From positions 569,001 to 633,000 of the forward strand of contig NZ_QHCS01000002.1 in NCBI RefSeq assembly GCF_003545875.1: a stretch of DNA of 64,000 nt. Reading direction: 5' to 3'. Numbering within the stretch: position 1 is the stretch's first letter; the number at the start of each line of letters is the position of its first letter. The notes beneath the pieces were generated by a model. It was not told the DNA's origin, did not search any database, and worked only from the letters and a program-made list of their open reading frames with translations. The position numbers were made by a program, and so were the translations under genes. Source of the DNA: Leptospira stimsonii (GTDB lineage: Bacteria; Spirochaetota; Leptospiria; Leptospirales; Leptospiraceae). Below, in pieces: positions 28,653 through 38,807 of the stretch.

Positions 28653-28688
28653 AAACCCCGGGGTCGTCTGATCTCGGGGTTTTTTTTT
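28653..28688 (+). terminator. Rho-independent terminator of cysK
   Basis: AAAACCCCG (28653-28661) pairs with CGGGGTTTT (28676-28684) around a 14-base loop and is followed by a T-run (TTTTTTTTG). It lies 31 bases after the cysK stop. The rest of the gap to 29103 holds only a 14-base self-complementary ATCTCTTAAGAGAT at 28910 and no gene that I can support. Confidence 0.85.
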
Positions 28689-29103
28689 GTCCTAAATTCT
28701 ATTTTTTGAATATACTCTTCTCGATGACGGCTTTTTTTTTCGAGACATCCTTCTTTTGTATTCGATTCCCGTTCCGAAAGATCGAGAGAATTATCTTTCG
28801 TTTTGTTGTTTGCATGAATAGGATTCCGATCCGAATCTTTTTCAAAAAGAGGGTCCCGCCAGATTATAATCGGAGAAATCCATTTCGGGATCGAATTCTA
28901 TTTTCGAAGATCTCTTAAGAGATGTTTTTTTGAATTCCATTCTCCATCGATCCTTCTTCATTTCGGTTTAACCGATGATTTTTTAATGAGAAGAATCGAA
29001 TTCTTTGTGAACGAATGTTTATATTTTTTTGTAAAGGTTTGATAACAAAGGAATTAGAAAGAAATTTTCTTGCATAACAATCGCGATTCTGCAAATTGCG
29101 GGT

Positions 29104-29955
29104 ATGTGGAACAGATATGCGATTTATAATCAGATTCAAGAATTGGATCCGGAGAAGGATTGTCATAAAATATCCTTTCTTTCCGGAAGTTACGATTTTC
29201 CAAGGGATATAGAAATATCCCTCGCATTAGGATTCTTTAAAACGTTTGCGATTCCTTCGATCGCAAGAATTTTAGATGAAACGAAACAATTTGAAAGATT
29301 CGGACAGAAGAGATACGATGATACAGCGATTCTTTTAGGGGAGTTTTTAGAGAATGGAATCGAATCCGAAAACGGAAGGGCCGCAATTCGTAGGCTCAAT
29401 CAAATTCATAAAAAATATCCGATTCCCAATCAGGATTTTCTTTATACTCTGAGCACTTTTATCTACGAGCCGGTTCGTTGGAATCTTCGTTTCGGCTGGA
29501 GAAGGGGATCCGAAAAAGAGAAACTCGCCAACTTCTTTCTGTGGAAGAAGGTTGGAAAACTCATGAACATCAAGGATCTTCCGAACGATGACTACACAGC
29601 CTTCGAAGCTTGGAACCGAAAATTCGAAGCGGAAAATTTCAAACGAACACCCGAGAGCGAACGACTCGGCCAGGCTACTCTTCAAATTCTCGCAGGAAGA
29701 ATTCCGAAAATTCCGGGAATACAAACGATTCTCTTTCACGGTCTTTTTAGTCTGATGGAACCTCCGCTTCGGGAAGCGATGGGATTTCCCAAACCCATTC
29801 GTTGGATTGAACTTTTGACGATCGCCGTCTTTCGGATTCGTGCCTTTGTATTGCGTACGATTTGGCCTCCGAGAACAAAACCGTTTCTCGTAACGAAACG
29901 AAAAAACCCAACTTACAAAAACGGATATTTGATTGAAAACCTCGGGCCGAGTTAG
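29104..29955 (+). CDS. MpaB/DUF2236-family protein (putative oxygenase-like)
   Basis: A 283-residue protein of the ER-bound-oxygenase MpaB/DUF2236 superfamily, which includes latex-clearing haem proteins. The family blocks are visible: RRLNQIHKKYPIPNQDFLYT, the following TFIYEPVRW and the SYDFPRDIEISLALGFFKTF N-terminal part. A C-terminal amphipathic helix near WIELLTIAVFRIRAFVL may associate with the membrane. Substrate and haem binding cannot be confirmed from the sequence alone. It is 13 bases before topA and may be co-transcribed. Confidence 0.7.
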   Translation: MWNRYAIYNQIQELDPEKDCHKISFLSGSYDFPRDIEISLALGFFKTFAIPSIARILDETKQFERFGQKRYDDTAILLGEFLENGIESENGRAAIRRLNQIHKKYPIPNQDFLYTLSTFIYEPVRWNLRFGWRRGSEKEKLANFFLWKKVGKLMNIKDLPNDDYTAFEAWNRKFEAENFKRTPESERLGQATLQILAGRIPKIPGIQTILFHGLFSLMEPPLREAMGFPKPIRWIELLTIAVFRIRAFVLRTIWPPRTKPFLVTKRKNPTYKNGYLIENLGPS

Positions 29956-29968
29956 AATCTAAAACTTC

Positions 29969-31822
29969 GTGTCCTTCCTTCTCATCGTTGAATCTCCATC
30001 CAAAGCAAAGACCATTGCCGGTTATCTGGGAAAAGAATATAAGATTCTTGCGACGTTGGGACACGTCGCGGATCTTCCCAAGGGCACACTCGGAGTTGAT
30101 CTCAAAAATCGATTTGAACCGGAATACTCGATTCTTCCGGGAAAGAAAAAAGTAGTCTCCGAAATTGTAAAAGCCGCCAAAGACTCGGAAAAAATTTATT
30201 TAGCGACAGACCCGGATCGGGAAGGCGAGTTTATCAGCGCCTATATCCGCGATCGTTTCAAAAAAAAATCGAACGTCTTTCGGATTCGTTTCTCCGAGAT
30301 CACGAAAAATTCCATTCTTTCCGCATTGGAAAATCCCGCACAGATTCAAGAATCCCTCGTTGAGGCCCAAAAAACGAGAAGGATCGGGGATCGTCTGATC
30401 GGATATTTTATAAGTCCCGTCCTCTGGAAGGAAATCGGACCCGGGCTTTCGGCGGGACGCGTTCAGTCCGTCGCCCTAAAATGGATTTGCGATCGAGAAG
30501 AGGAAATTCGAACGTTTCAATCGGAAGTATATTATAATATTCTGATTTATGCAAAGGATAAGAAGGGGGTAGAAGGAACGTTTCAGAGGGTCGGGGAACG
30601 AATTCTTTCAGAAGGAAAAGCGCATTCTATTCTCTCCCAAATCCAAAAAGAAAAGTTTCTGAAAATATCCGAAAAGAAGGAATCGAACGGAAAGAACTTT
30701 CCTCCTCCGCCCTTCCAAACGGCGAGTCTTCAACAGGAAGCCTTTCGTAGATTTCAGTTTTCCTCCAAAAAAACCATGAGCATCGCTCAAAAATTGTATG
30801 AGGGGATCGACCTCGGCAATGGAAAAAGGGAAGGTCTTATCACCTATATGCGAAGCGATTCCACTCGTTTGAGTCCGGAGTTTGTTTCGCAGGCGCAAAC
30901 TTGGATTCTAACCCATCTGGGAAAAGAATTCGCGGATTCCATTTCGAAACCAAAAAAAAACAACCGAAAGATCCAGGACGCGCACGAGGCGATCCGTATC
31001 ACGAACGTCTCTTTGACCCCCCAGAATGCGAGAAAAATCCTAACCAAAGAAGAATCTTCCCTTTACGAGCTGATCTGGAAACGAACCGTAGCGTCTCTTC
31101 TTCCTCCGGAAGAGTTTATAAAAATTGAATATTCAATTTTTACGGCAGGAGAAACGTTCCGATTGGAGACCAAAAAAACGATCTTTCCCGGATTTAGAAT
31201 TCTAAACGAAAGCGAAAACAAGCCGATTCCATTTTGGGAAAATGGAGATTCGGTTTTGGTCCAGAAAGCGGAAGCTGAAAAGAAACAAACGGAACCTCCA
31301 GCTAGATACTCGGAAGGATCTCTGGTGGCAAAACTTGAAAAAGAAGGAATCGGTCGCCCGTCCACGTACGCGACCGTCGCTGAAACACTTCTCAAACGAA
31401 ATTACGTCGATCAAGACAAGAAATTCTTCTTTCCGTTTCCATTGGGAGAGAAGGTGAATTATTTTCTACAAGCGAGTTTTGGAGATCTTTTTCGGGAGAA
31501 GTTTACTGCGGATCTGGAGACGGATTTGGATAAGATCGAACGAAACGAAAGCGATTCCTTCGAAATATTAAACCGACTTTGGAAAACTCTTCAAACTCAA
31601 ATCGACGCGAGCAAGACTGCCTCCGGAACGATTCGCAAAGGTTGGGCGAATATAAGGGAAAAGAAAAAGGAAACCGGTTGGGGAATTTGCCCGCTTTGTA
31701 AGGAAGGAATTCTTCAGAAAAAGAAAACTGCAAAAAAGAAGGAATTCTACCAGTGTAACCGATTTCCGGACTGCGAGTATGTCAGCTACGAACTTCCGGA
31801 ACGTCCCGATCCTTCCCTTTGA
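29969..31822 (+). CDS. topA: DNA topoisomerase I
   Basis: Type IA topoisomerase that relaxes negative supercoils. The N-terminal TOPRIM domain has [11 protein letters not shown] and DPDREGE; the active-site Tyr is in [14 protein letters not shown] (about residue 294); [15 protein letters not shown] follows. It is short for a bacterial TopA (617 residues) with only one C-terminal C4 zinc ribbon (CPLCKEG...CNRFPDCEY) rather than three or more. The start is GTG 29969. It is probably the housekeeping TopA, but a shortened paralogue cannot be excluded. Confidence 0.95.
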   Translation: MSFLLIVESPSKAKTIAGYLGKEYKILATLGHVADLPKGTLGVDLKNRFEPEYSILPGKKKVVSEIVKAAKDSEKIYLATDPDREGEFISAYIRDRFKKKSNVFRIRFSEITKNSILSALENPAQIQESLVEAQKTRRIGDRLIGYFISPVLWKEIGPGLSAGRVQSVALKWICDREEEIRTFQSEVYYNILIYAKDKKGVEGTFQRVGERILSEGKAHSILSQIQKEKFLKISEKKESNGKNFPPPPFQTASLQQEAFRRFQFSSKKTMSIAQKLYEGIDLGNGKREGLITYMRSDSTRLSPEFVSQAQTWILTHLGKEFADSISKPKKNNRKIQDAHEAIRITNVSLTPQNARKILTKEESSLYELIWKRTVASLLPPEEFIKIEYSIFTAGETFRLETKKTIFPGFRILNESENKPIPFWENGDSVLVQKAEAEKKQTEPPARYSEGSLVAKLEKEGIGRPSTYATVAETLLKRNYVDQDKKFFFPFPLGEKVNYFLQASFGDLFREKFTADLETDLDKIERNESDSFEILNRLWKTLQTQIDASKTASGTIRKGWANIREKKKETGWGICPLCKEGILQKKKTAKKKEFYQCNRFPDCEYVSYELPERPDPSL

Positions 31823-32591
31823 AGCCGTTGTTATTTCGGTTTAGAGGAATTCGCTTTACAAAATCGTATCTACGAATGAGACGAAATGCCGTTTGCGTTC
31901 GAACCTTCCCGTTTTTCCATCTAGAACTTTCGACCTTTAATCCCTAAGGATTAGAATCCGCGTTGTTTTCCCACATCAATCCTTATCGTTTCAAAGGACG
32001 TTCGAGTGAAAACATTCCAAAGTTTCTTACTATATACGCATTTTTAATAATCTTTGCTTACTTTTTGGGCGAAAGGGATCGTTTGTTTATGCGTCTTCTT
32101 TCTACAATTGTCCGGGAAGTTTTGAGTCTGTTGAAAGAATCAAAATTCCTCCTCAGAAAAAAACGGGACTTTTGAAACACTTCAGTTTGTTTGAGATTTC
32201 TTCTTAAACTTGTATAATCTATAGGAAGGATCGTTTCAATGGAATACGGTTCTCGTTCAATTTTTAGGAATTTCGCGTTCTTGTTCGATTCATTCGTTCG
32301 TTTTGATTTTTATCTTGTTCTTATTTTAAGGAGATGGCTTCTTTTGCGTCTTCGAGGCTGGTCTTCGTTAGTTGCAAAAAATAGAATATTCTAAAAATAA
32401 AGAATGTAAAAACGGATCGGAAATAAAATTTATAAATTTATAAAAAAAATATTTATTTTTTTAAAAGGAAGAGTCGTATTGGTTAGAGAGAAACGAAGAA
32501 ACTTTGAATCTCGAGAGACCGTCTTAAAATGAATCGATTTTGAAAGATGGATTCTGAAGCAAAAATAAATACAAAACTTGAGGTTTCAATC
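31823..32591. other. Intergenic region with no supported gene
   Basis: About 770 bases. A 70-codon frame at 31963-32175 has a short hydrophobic stretch (FLTIYAFLIIFAYFLG), but no ribosome site or conserved look, so I do not call it. The last 200 bases are very A/T-rich and should contain the promoter of the small exported protein at 32592. Confidence 0.5.
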
Positions 32592-32927
32592 ATGAACACA
32601 ACTAAACTGATTTCTGTAATTTCCCTTTTGGGCTTTCTGACTGCAAGTTCCGTTTTCGCCGTATCGGAGGAAGTGGAAGATCAACTCTTGGAAAAAGCAA
32701 TCGTAGAAAGCGCCGTAACAAAAGAGCAGAAAACCGCAGTGGGAAATTACTTAAGAGCAGTGGCTCAACAAAAAGCGCAAAGAGCGGATGAGTTGAGAGA
32801 ACTTGCAAGAAGATCTACCGGAGGTAAGTTTCTCGCAAGCAACGCTCAATCCCAAAAATATATCAAACAGGCTCAAATGTTGGAAAGGGAAAACGCAAGA
32901 TACCAAGCGCTTCTTGGTAACTTTTGA
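32592..32927 (+). CDS. Small periplasmic helical protein, unknown function
   Basis: A 111-residue protein with a clear signal peptide (TKLISVISLLGFLTASSVFA) cleaved before VSEEVED. The mature part is a single helical, Gln/Ala/Glu/Arg-rich segment (VGNYLRAVAQQKAQRADELR), probably a coiled-coil or periplasmic chaperone-like protein. ATG 32592 is preferred over the upstream frame start because it puts the signal peptide at the N-terminus and has a GAGG site. A very strong terminator follows. Confidence 0.8.
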   Translation: MNTTKLISVISLLGFLTASSVFAVSEEVEDQLLEKAIVESAVTKEQKTAVGNYLRAVAQQKAQRADELRELARRSTGGKFLASNAQSQKYIKQAQMLERENARYQALLGNF

Positions 32928-32948
32928 TCCGGAAAACTTTGAACGTTG

Positions 32949-32986
32949 AAAAACTAAAAAGGCGCTTCGGCGCCTTTTTAGTTTTT
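32949..32986. terminator. Strong terminator with a 17-bp stem and UUCG loop
   Basis: AAAAACTAAAAAGGCGC (32949-32965) pairs perfectly with GCGCCTTTTTAGTTTTT (32970-32986) around TTCG. The A- and T-runs at both ends make it work in both directions, serving the small exported gene and possibly the decayed gene on the other strand. Confidence 0.92.
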
Positions 32987-33049
32987 AGAGGAATATTCTG
33001 CTTTTTTAACAATCTTCTTATGAGACGCATCCTCGGATCGGTTTTTCTT

Positions 33050-33441
33050 ATCCGGACTTCTTCTTATCAAACTTTTTAATTCGTTTCAATCCCTTTGAAC
33101 CCAGTCCACGTCTTCTTAGAATTTTTCCGGAGTCATCGTTAGTATTCTAAAAAGGAAAAAAGATCTCACAGCCGTTTACGTTTGCAAAAATTCGCATCGG
33201 ATTGTGAACCGGTTCTCTCATTTGGAAGAAACCTATGATTGAGGATTCCATACTCGTTTTCGCCGAAGATCGTCTTGACTTTTCCTTGTGAGGCATCGAT
33301 GATCCATTCTTCATCGCTTCCTAATTCGATGGATTCGCAAAGTCCGGAGGCACATTCCGGAACGTTTCTCGGTTCGGATAGATATTTGCGAACGGTTTCC
33401 CAAGACGCACGTATCAATACGGAGATATTTTTTGTTACCAA
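33050..33441 (-). pseudogene. Decayed SRPBCC-domain gene
   Basis: The intact 5' part (33441 to about 33236) encodes an SRPBCC/START-like start (SWETVRKYLSEPRNVPECA, GEWI-like EEWIIDASQGKVKTIFG, NEYGILNH). After that the family sequence continues in another frame as HNPMRIFANVNGCEIFFPF, meets TAG at 33149-33147, and resumes in a further frame as MTPEKF, a TAA at 33118-33116, then EDVDWVQRD and another stop. So at least two frameshifts and several stops break one gene. Family members are about 140-150 residues, which fits the span. The product, before decay, was probably a small ligand-binding SRPBCC protein. Confidence 0.8.
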
Positions 33442-33516
33442 GATCAGAGCGAAATTCTTCTCCTTCGTTGGCTTGGTCGAGCGAATCTAATTATCGAAGA
33501 CTTGCACCTTCCGATC

Positions 33517-34341
33517 TTAAAATGGGATTTTTGAATATGCAGAGTTTGATTCGTTTCTTTTTGGTAGGACGGACCAGGTTCCGTTGATTCTTTTTACTTG
33601 TAAGGATAGGTCGTAGAGTTCCTGAAGGTTTTCTTCCGTAAAGGATTCTTCGATCGGCCCGGCGTTTAGAACCGTTCCCTCTTTTAACAACACAGCCTTC
33701 GTATAGAATTCAGGGATTTCTTCCGGTCGGTGTGTGATGTAAAGAGACGTAAATTTTCTTTGAGAATGATATCGTTTTAGAAATCCTAAAAAATCCTCTC
33801 TCGCTGTCAGATCCAAAGAGGAGCAGGGTTCGTCCAAAATCAAAAGGTCTGGCTCGCTTACGAGACTTCTTAAGAACAAAATCTTTTTCTTTTCGCCAGA
33901 GGAGAGCGTAACGTAGAATTGGTCCTTTTTGGAAAGTAGATCTGCGTCCTCTAAGATTTGAAGGGCTTTTTTTTCTTCTTCCGGATTCGGATCTCTGTAG
34001 TATCCGATCGTATGAAAGAGTCCGGTTAATATCACGTCGAAGACGGTCAGTTTTCTTTGGAGAGCGTTTTCTTGTTGAGAAGCGTCTAAGATCCCGATTT
34101 TTTTTCTAAGTTCTTGGATGACCGTTTCTCCGTAGGTTTCTTGGAAGAGCCGGATCGTTCCGGATGTAGGCCAGATCATTCCGTAGATTAGATTGACTAA
34201 GGTGCTTTTCCCGGCTCCGTTTCTTCCCAGTAGAACACAGTGTTCGTGTTCGAGAATCCGAAAGCTGACCTTGTCTAAGATGATCTTACCGGTCGGTTTG
34301 TAACTTACTTCTTCGAGGGAGAGAAGGGAATCCGATTTCAA
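33517..34341 (-). CDS. ABC transporter ATP-binding protein
   Basis: A 274-residue single ATPase domain. Walker A is GRNGAGKST (about 39-47), the Q-loop is near IGILDASQQENAL, the signature reads LSSGEKKKILFLRSL, Walker B is LLILDEPCSSLD, and the H-loop is YITHR. Homology by motif is to ABC-2/YlmA-type ATPases. No permease gene is adjacent, so the transported substrate and even membrane partner are unknown. It is 6 bases after the HDOD gene on the same strand and may be co-transcribed with it. Confidence 0.9.
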   Translation of the reverse strand: MKSDSLLSLEEVSYKPTGKIILDKVSFRILEHEHCVLLGRNGAGKSTLVNLIYGMIWPTSGTIRLFQETYGETVIQELRKKIGILDASQQENALQRKLTVFDVILTGLFHTIGYYRDPNPEEEKKALQILEDADLLSKKDQFYVTLSSGEKKKILFLRSLVSEPDLLILDEPCSSLDLTAREDFLGFLKRYHSQRKFTSLYITHRPEEIPEFYTKAVLLKEGTVLNAGPIEESFTEENLQELYDLSLQVKRINGTWSVLPKRNESNSAYSKIPF

Positions 34342-34347
34342 ACGTTT

Positions 34348-35829
34348 TTAGTTCTCCATTCTTGCGATGTTGTAAAGCTTTCTGAGTTTTTCGCAAGTTT
34401 CTTCGAATGTCTTTTTATCCGTGAGATCGTATTTTTGAAGTATGGTTTCGTCGATCGTGAAAAAGGAAGCCTTTTTATCGATACAATCCACCATCATATT
34501 TGCGAGATATACGAGTTCGACTAAGTCGTGATAGACGCTTCCCATAGTCATAAAAGGTCTGTGATGAAATTCTATCATCTGAACGAGATCGGGAGGAAAG
34601 TCCCATTTTTTTGCGAGAAGTCCTCCGAGAGTCGGATGGGAAATTCCGATCGAAATCTCTTCCAAGATCGTGGAACTTCCGAAGTCCCTGTCTTTTTGAT
34701 AATTGGATAACTTGATAAAGAGTTTCTGATCCAAAGAAAGAAGGATAAACTTTCCGAGGTCGTGCAAAAGCGCCCCAGCCGCGGCGATATCGGCGACCCT
34801 GGTCATTCCTCCTCGACCGGCGATATGACGAATAAAAAAACTGCACATATTGGAATGGTTCCAAACTTCTTGCAGTTTAGCATAACGTCCATCCATGATC
34901 TTCCGAACTCCGGAAACGTAGAGAAGGTTTCGAACGTTCTTGAGTCCCACCACCTTAACCGCCTGTACGATCGTGTTGACTTTGTTTCTACTCGCGAATC
35001 CGGCCGAGTTCGAGAGTTTTAAAAGATCCACGCTCAAGGCCGGATTTTTTTCGATTTCGTTCGCGATGATCGTTAAATCCGAATCCGGATTGTTGCAGAG
35101 GGAGATGATTCGAGTCAGAGTGTTTGGAAGAGGAGGAAGTCCTTCTATCTCCGCCAGAATTCTTTCTTTGAGTTTTGTCGTGATGTCGATCGGAACGATC
35201 TGTTGCGGAACGACGAGCGTGGCCCTCGTCAGTTTTCCGTCCGTATCCACTTTGAATTTATCGGAACCGATTCCTGAATTTTTTAAAAGCAATTGAATGA
35301 GGACTAAACCGAGGCCCGCGCTTTCCTGGGAATCCGAGATATCCATAAACGCATCGGAAAGATCGTTGTATTTTCTTGCGGATTCGATTCTTTTTTTTAT
35401 TCTTTCGGTTTCTTGGGGAAGAAGAGCGGCGTCGTTCTCCACAAGAATCGCGAGGCTATTGTTGATCATTTTCGCTCGGAGATGAATCTGAAAATTGCTG
35501 TTGATCAGGCTTTCTTTTTGGTCGTCCCAGTGATGTGTGATTTCCTGTTGAAAGGTTCTCATTCCTTTTGCGTATTGATCCGCGTTGTGAATGTCCAAAT
35601 TCTTCTTCAAAAAGAAAATTCTTTTTGCGTTGGCCTTGTTCGCGTTCATCAGAATTTCTTTTAGAATCGTGGAAATCACTTCCGTGAGAAAGAGCCGGTC
35701 GATCTTTCCTAAAATATTAAGCAATAAATTATAGAGTTGTTGGTGATCCTCTTCCGATACGAATTTATACTCGATATCTATGTCCTTTCCGTTGAGAAGA
35801 GTGTCTGTAAGTTCCGGTATGTTGAGCAT
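34348..35829 (-). CDS. GHKL-like ATPase fused to an HDOD signalling domain
   Basis: A 493-residue soluble protein. The N-terminal half (about 40-220) looks like a histidine-kinase-type ATPase: STILKEILMNANKANAKR stands for the N-box and SQESAGLGLVLIQLLLKNSG for the G2 box; a phospho-accepting His domain is missing. The C-terminal half is an HDOD domain (LPPLPNTLTRIISLCNNPDS, then LLHDLGKFIL and ISHPTLGGLLAKKW), which is a degenerate HD fold used for signalling. The frame opens earlier, but ATG 35829 with GAGAAAGG gives the sensible start. The divergent gene begins at 35951. Confidence 0.85.
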   Translation of the reverse strand: MLNIPELTDTLLNGKDIDIEYKFVSEEDHQQLYNLLLNILGKIDRLFLTEVISTILKEILMNANKANAKRIFFLKKNLDIHNADQYAKGMRTFQQEITHHWDDQKESLINSNFQIHLRAKMINNSLAILVENDAALLPQETERIKKRIESARKYNDLSDAFMDISDSQESAGLGLVLIQLLLKNSGIGSDKFKVDTDGKLTRATLVVPQQIVPIDITTKLKERILAEIEGLPPLPNTLTRIISLCNNPDSDLTIIANEIEKNPALSVDLLKLSNSAGFASRNKVNTIVQAVKVVGLKNVRNLLYVSGVRKIMDGRYAKLQEVWNHSNMCSFFIRHIAGRGGMTRVADIAAAGALLHDLGKFILLSLDQKLFIKLSNYQKDRDFGSSTILEEISIGISHPTLGGLLAKKWDFPPDLVQMIEFHHRPFMTMGSVYHDLVELVYLANMMVDCIDKKASFFTIDETILQKYDLTDKKTFEETCEKLRKLYNIARMEN

Positions 35830-35950
35830 CAATTGGCCTTTCTCATTGCAATTTTTTGACGAATCCCAAATAAATCCAGTCTTTCCGGAAAACATTGTCC
35901 GGGGTCCGATTTATTCTTTCTTTCGTAACCGAGGAAAGTTGGGGGATAGA

Positions 35951-36151
35951 ATGGTGTTGATCCGCGAAACAGAAAACGAAATCGAGCAACAATTGCGTTA
36001 TTTTTTAGAGGAGAAATTGGAAGGAATTTTAGAAGAAGCCAGGAAGGTGAAAAAACGACGTCAGGAGGTCCTACACGGCAAAAAATGGGGGGAGTCGACT
36101 GTTTCCTCTCCGAAGGATCCGGAAGAGGGGCAATTGACGCTCTGGGAATAG
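35951..36151 (+). CDS. Small helical protein of unknown function
   Basis: A 66-residue ORF, not recognised. ATG 35951 has a GGGGG-rich ribosome site nearby. The sequence is charged and helical (RYFLEEKLEGILEEARKVKKRR), a possible coiled coil, and ends in EGQLTLWE. It is divergent from the HDOD gene and about 56 bases ahead of the next small gene, so these may be an operon. Confidence 0.55.
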   Translation: MVLIRETENEIEQQLRYFLEEKLEGILEEARKVKKRRQEVLHGKKWGESTVSSPKDPEEGQLTLWE

Positions 36152-36207
36152 GATTTCATACCGATCGTTCAATCAATGCGAACATAATAAAAGAATGGAC
36201 ATTCGAA

Positions 36208-36486
36208 ATGCCTGTTCTTAGAATTGAACCAATGGACAATAGCTTCTTTTCAGAAAGCGAAAACGGCCAGGGTTTCCCCGTAAAAAGGGACATTCTCGAC
36301 ATCATGGACTCCTATCGGTACATGAATTCCTCCTACTTCTTTGATTTTCTTTCCGACGGGCGCTGGGATCACGGCACGGGTTGGATCGAGAAGAATATGA
36401 GCGGAGCGGATTGGTCTACACGATACGTCCCGGAGAGCATCGAACGTTATAAGAAACAAACAAAACGTTCCAGAAAATCTCTCTAA
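36208..36486 (+). CDS. Small hypothetical protein
   Basis: A 92-residue ORF starting at ATG 36208; the frame is open further upstream, but that part overlaps the preceding small gene. It lacks a signal peptide or membrane helix. A Trp/Gly-rich stretch (FLSDGRWDHGTGWIEKN) and a basic end (YKKQTKRSRKSL) are visible. I know of no function; the composition is that of a real protein. Confidence 0.55.
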   Translation: MPVLRIEPMDNSFFSESENGQGFPVKRDILDIMDSYRYMNSSYFFDFLSDGRWDHGTGWIEKNMSGADWSTRYVPESIERYKKQTKRSRKSL

Positions 36487-37078
36487 ACCATCTTTTTTGA
36501 TTCTTCCGATTTCGATAGCTTTTTGAGATCTTGTTTTATTTGTCTTCTTTGAGAAGAATTCTGATTCCTTCCTTGAGAGTCGGCTTCTTTTTTAGAAAGG
36601 ATGCAAAAAGAATTTCGGTTTCTCGCGATTCTTTTCCATCCCACATCTTTTTTCCCATCAAAAACGGACCAGGCAAAATCGTTTTCCGAATTCCCCTTTT
36701 CAATACAAAGAATCATTTCTGATCCTCATTCTCTTTTTCCTTTTAAAAAGAATTTTCCAAAAATAAGAAGATTTCGAATGTAATGCTTGAGTCATGGATC
36801 GAACGAGTTTCAAGGACGGAAAAGTCGGTTCGATTTTGTTCGCGTTTGAAGTTGGATCGAAGCGTTTCTTTTTTAAGAACTGTAGTTTATGCCGTTTTGT
36901 AGGAGGTTGATTCCTTCCCAAACAACTCAAATTCATAGAAGTTGACTCTGAATCGTTGGAGAACGTTGCTTTTCAGTAAGAGATTGATCTGATTTAAGAG
37001 AACGTTTGGTGTTGATTTCTGTCCTTGATTTTCAATCGAAGAACCGTTGCGTTTGAGCTTTCTCTAAGTAGGCGTGCA
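36487..37078. other. Intergenic region with no supported gene
   Basis: About 590 A/T-rich bases. Short frames on both strands overlap each other, and none has a convincing start. The promoter of the SBBP lipoprotein gene should be in the last 150 bases. Confidence 0.5.
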
Positions 37079-38527
37079 ATGATTTTTTTTAAGTTTCGTA
37101 TATTCAGATTGTGGAATATTGTCTTCTGTTTTTCCTCATTCTTTCTCTTTCATTGTGCGATTCGTTCCAATAACCTCTGCGATCCAAGCGGAGAATTGTT
37201 TTTAAAAACCGCAGTTTTTAAAATTCTTGCACAAGATCCGACTTCGTTTTGTGGAACGAGTCTTTCCATTTCTACAAAACCTCCGGTCATCAATAATAAC
37301 GGATCGCGACAATGGTCCACACTTTTGGGTGTTGCGGGCGCAACCACGAATTCGTTCGGGGTTGCTTCAGACGATTCCGGAAACGTCTACGTCAACGGCT
37401 TTTCGAACGGAAATCTGGACGGACATCCTTTGGTCGGACTTTTCGATATTTTCGTCGCGAAATACGATAACGTCGGAAACAAACTTTGGAGCCGCACTTT
37501 GGGCGTGATCGCCTCCAATACTTCGGTAACCGGCCTCGTTTCGGATTCTACGGGTAACGTTTATTCTACCGGTAAAACGAACGGAAACTTGGACGGGCAA
37601 CTCCTTTCGGGTATCCAAGACCTTTTCATCGTCAAGTATGATACCTCCGGAAACAAACAGTGGACCCGTCTTCTTGGCGCGCCCGGCACACTGACTTCCT
37701 CCAATGCAGTCGCGCTCGATTCTTTGAATAACGTTTTTATAGCGGGGCAGGTGAACAACAATTTGGACGGTCAGGTCATTACGGGTAACCAAGATCTTTT
37801 TGTTGTTAAGTATGACAGCGCAGGAAACAAGCAGTGGACGAGACTATTAGGAGCCGTGGGAGCAAATACGACCGCATCGGGAGTCACCACGGACGGCTCC
37901 GGGAACGTATATGTGACCGGAGACACGTTCGGAAACTTGGACGGACAGGCGTTGACCGGAACTCAGGATCTTTTTGTCGTCAAGTATGACGGAACCGGAA
38001 ACAAACAATGGACGAGGCTTTTGGGAAGTCTGAGCGGCTCTTCTTTTACAGCCGCTTTCGGAATCGTTTTCGATAGAACGTCTAACGCTGTTTATACGAC
38101 TGGGGCTACGGGAACCAACCTGGATGGACAAACGTTGACAGGCAATCAGGATCTCTTTATCGTAAAGTATGATCTTTCGGGCACTCGACAATGGTCCCGT
38201 CTGTTAGGACAGCTTGGTGCCACACAAACTGCCTTCGGCATTTCTTCCGATTCTTTTGGAAATGTTTTTGCAACGGGCGTTTCCAGCGGAGGTTTTGATG
38301 GGAAGCCACCCATCGGAGTTCAGGACCTTTTTGTGGTAAAATACGATAACAACGGAAACAAACAATGGTCCATTTTGGACGGGGCAGGTGGAGGAACCAA
38401 TACGAATGGAAACGGAATTCATTCCGATGTATTCGGAAATCTTTACATCACCGGCTTTACGAATGGAAGTTTGGACGGATTGACTCCGATCGGAATCCAA
38501 GACTTTTTTCTCATCCAATACAAGTAA
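37079..38527 (+). CDS. SBBP beta-propeller lipoprotein with seven repeats
   Basis: A 482-residue surface-type lipoprotein. ATG 37079 gives a signal peptide ending in FFLFHC, a fair spirochaetal lipobox. After about 70 residues come seven SBBP-type repeats of about 52-58 residues, each following the pattern W[ST]RLLG...GNVY-x-TG-x-x-x-GNLDGQ...G-x-QDLF-VKYD-x-x-GN. The seven-fold number suggests one closed propeller. Repeats 3 to 5 are the most alike, which suggests recent duplication. Such proteins occur in many copies in Leptospira; their ligands are unknown. Confidence 0.88.
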   Translation: MIFFKFRIFRLWNIVFCFSSFFLFHCAIRSNNLCDPSGELFLKTAVFKILAQDPTSFCGTSLSISTKPPVINNNGSRQWSTLLGVAGATTNSFGVASDDSGNVYVNGFSNGNLDGHPLVGLFDIFVAKYDNVGNKLWSRTLGVIASNTSVTGLVSDSTGNVYSTGKTNGNLDGQLLSGIQDLFIVKYDTSGNKQWTRLLGAPGTLTSSNAVALDSLNNVFIAGQVNNNLDGQVITGNQDLFVVKYDSAGNKQWTRLLGAVGANTTASGVTTDGSGNVYVTGDTFGNLDGQALTGTQDLFVVKYDGTGNKQWTRLLGSLSGSSFTAAFGIVFDRTSNAVYTTGATGTNLDGQTLTGNQDLFIVKYDLSGTRQWSRLLGQLGATQTAFGISSDSFGNVFATGVSSGGFDGKPPIGVQDLFVVKYDNNGNKQWSILDGAGGGTNTNGNGIHSDVFGNLYITGFTNGSLDGLTPIGIQDFFLIQYK

Positions 38528-38807
38528 TAGGATTCTTTTCTTCTCCAGGATACAAGTTTGGAACTTTGTTTTGGATACGCTCCTTCTTTCGGAAGAGTAT
38601 TTTGAGAAAGAGAGAATCTCCGGAATGGAAAAATTCAGTCAACTTTTAGAACCACATTTCTTTGTCGGAAACATTCTTCTTTTTGAGAACGTAAGAACAA
38701 AAACAAAGATCGATAGAAACGTTCGAGAGGATTTCCTGTGGGCCAGGACTGTTTCTATGCTTCGTGTATGATTTTAAAAAACCGAAAATTCATTTTGAAA
38801 AACGCCT

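Noticed and set aside
28910..28923. ATCTCTTAAGAGAT palindrome followed by T-run
   Set aside because: Self-complementary without a loop and with only a short stem, so it is not a convincing terminator.
31963..32175. 70-codon ORF with a hydrophobic stretch
   Set aside because: No ribosome site, and the sequence resembles A/T-rich background.
38571..38771. 66-codon ORF after the SBBP gene
   Set aside because: TTG start without a ribosome site, no known domain and placement beside a VNTR; may be background.
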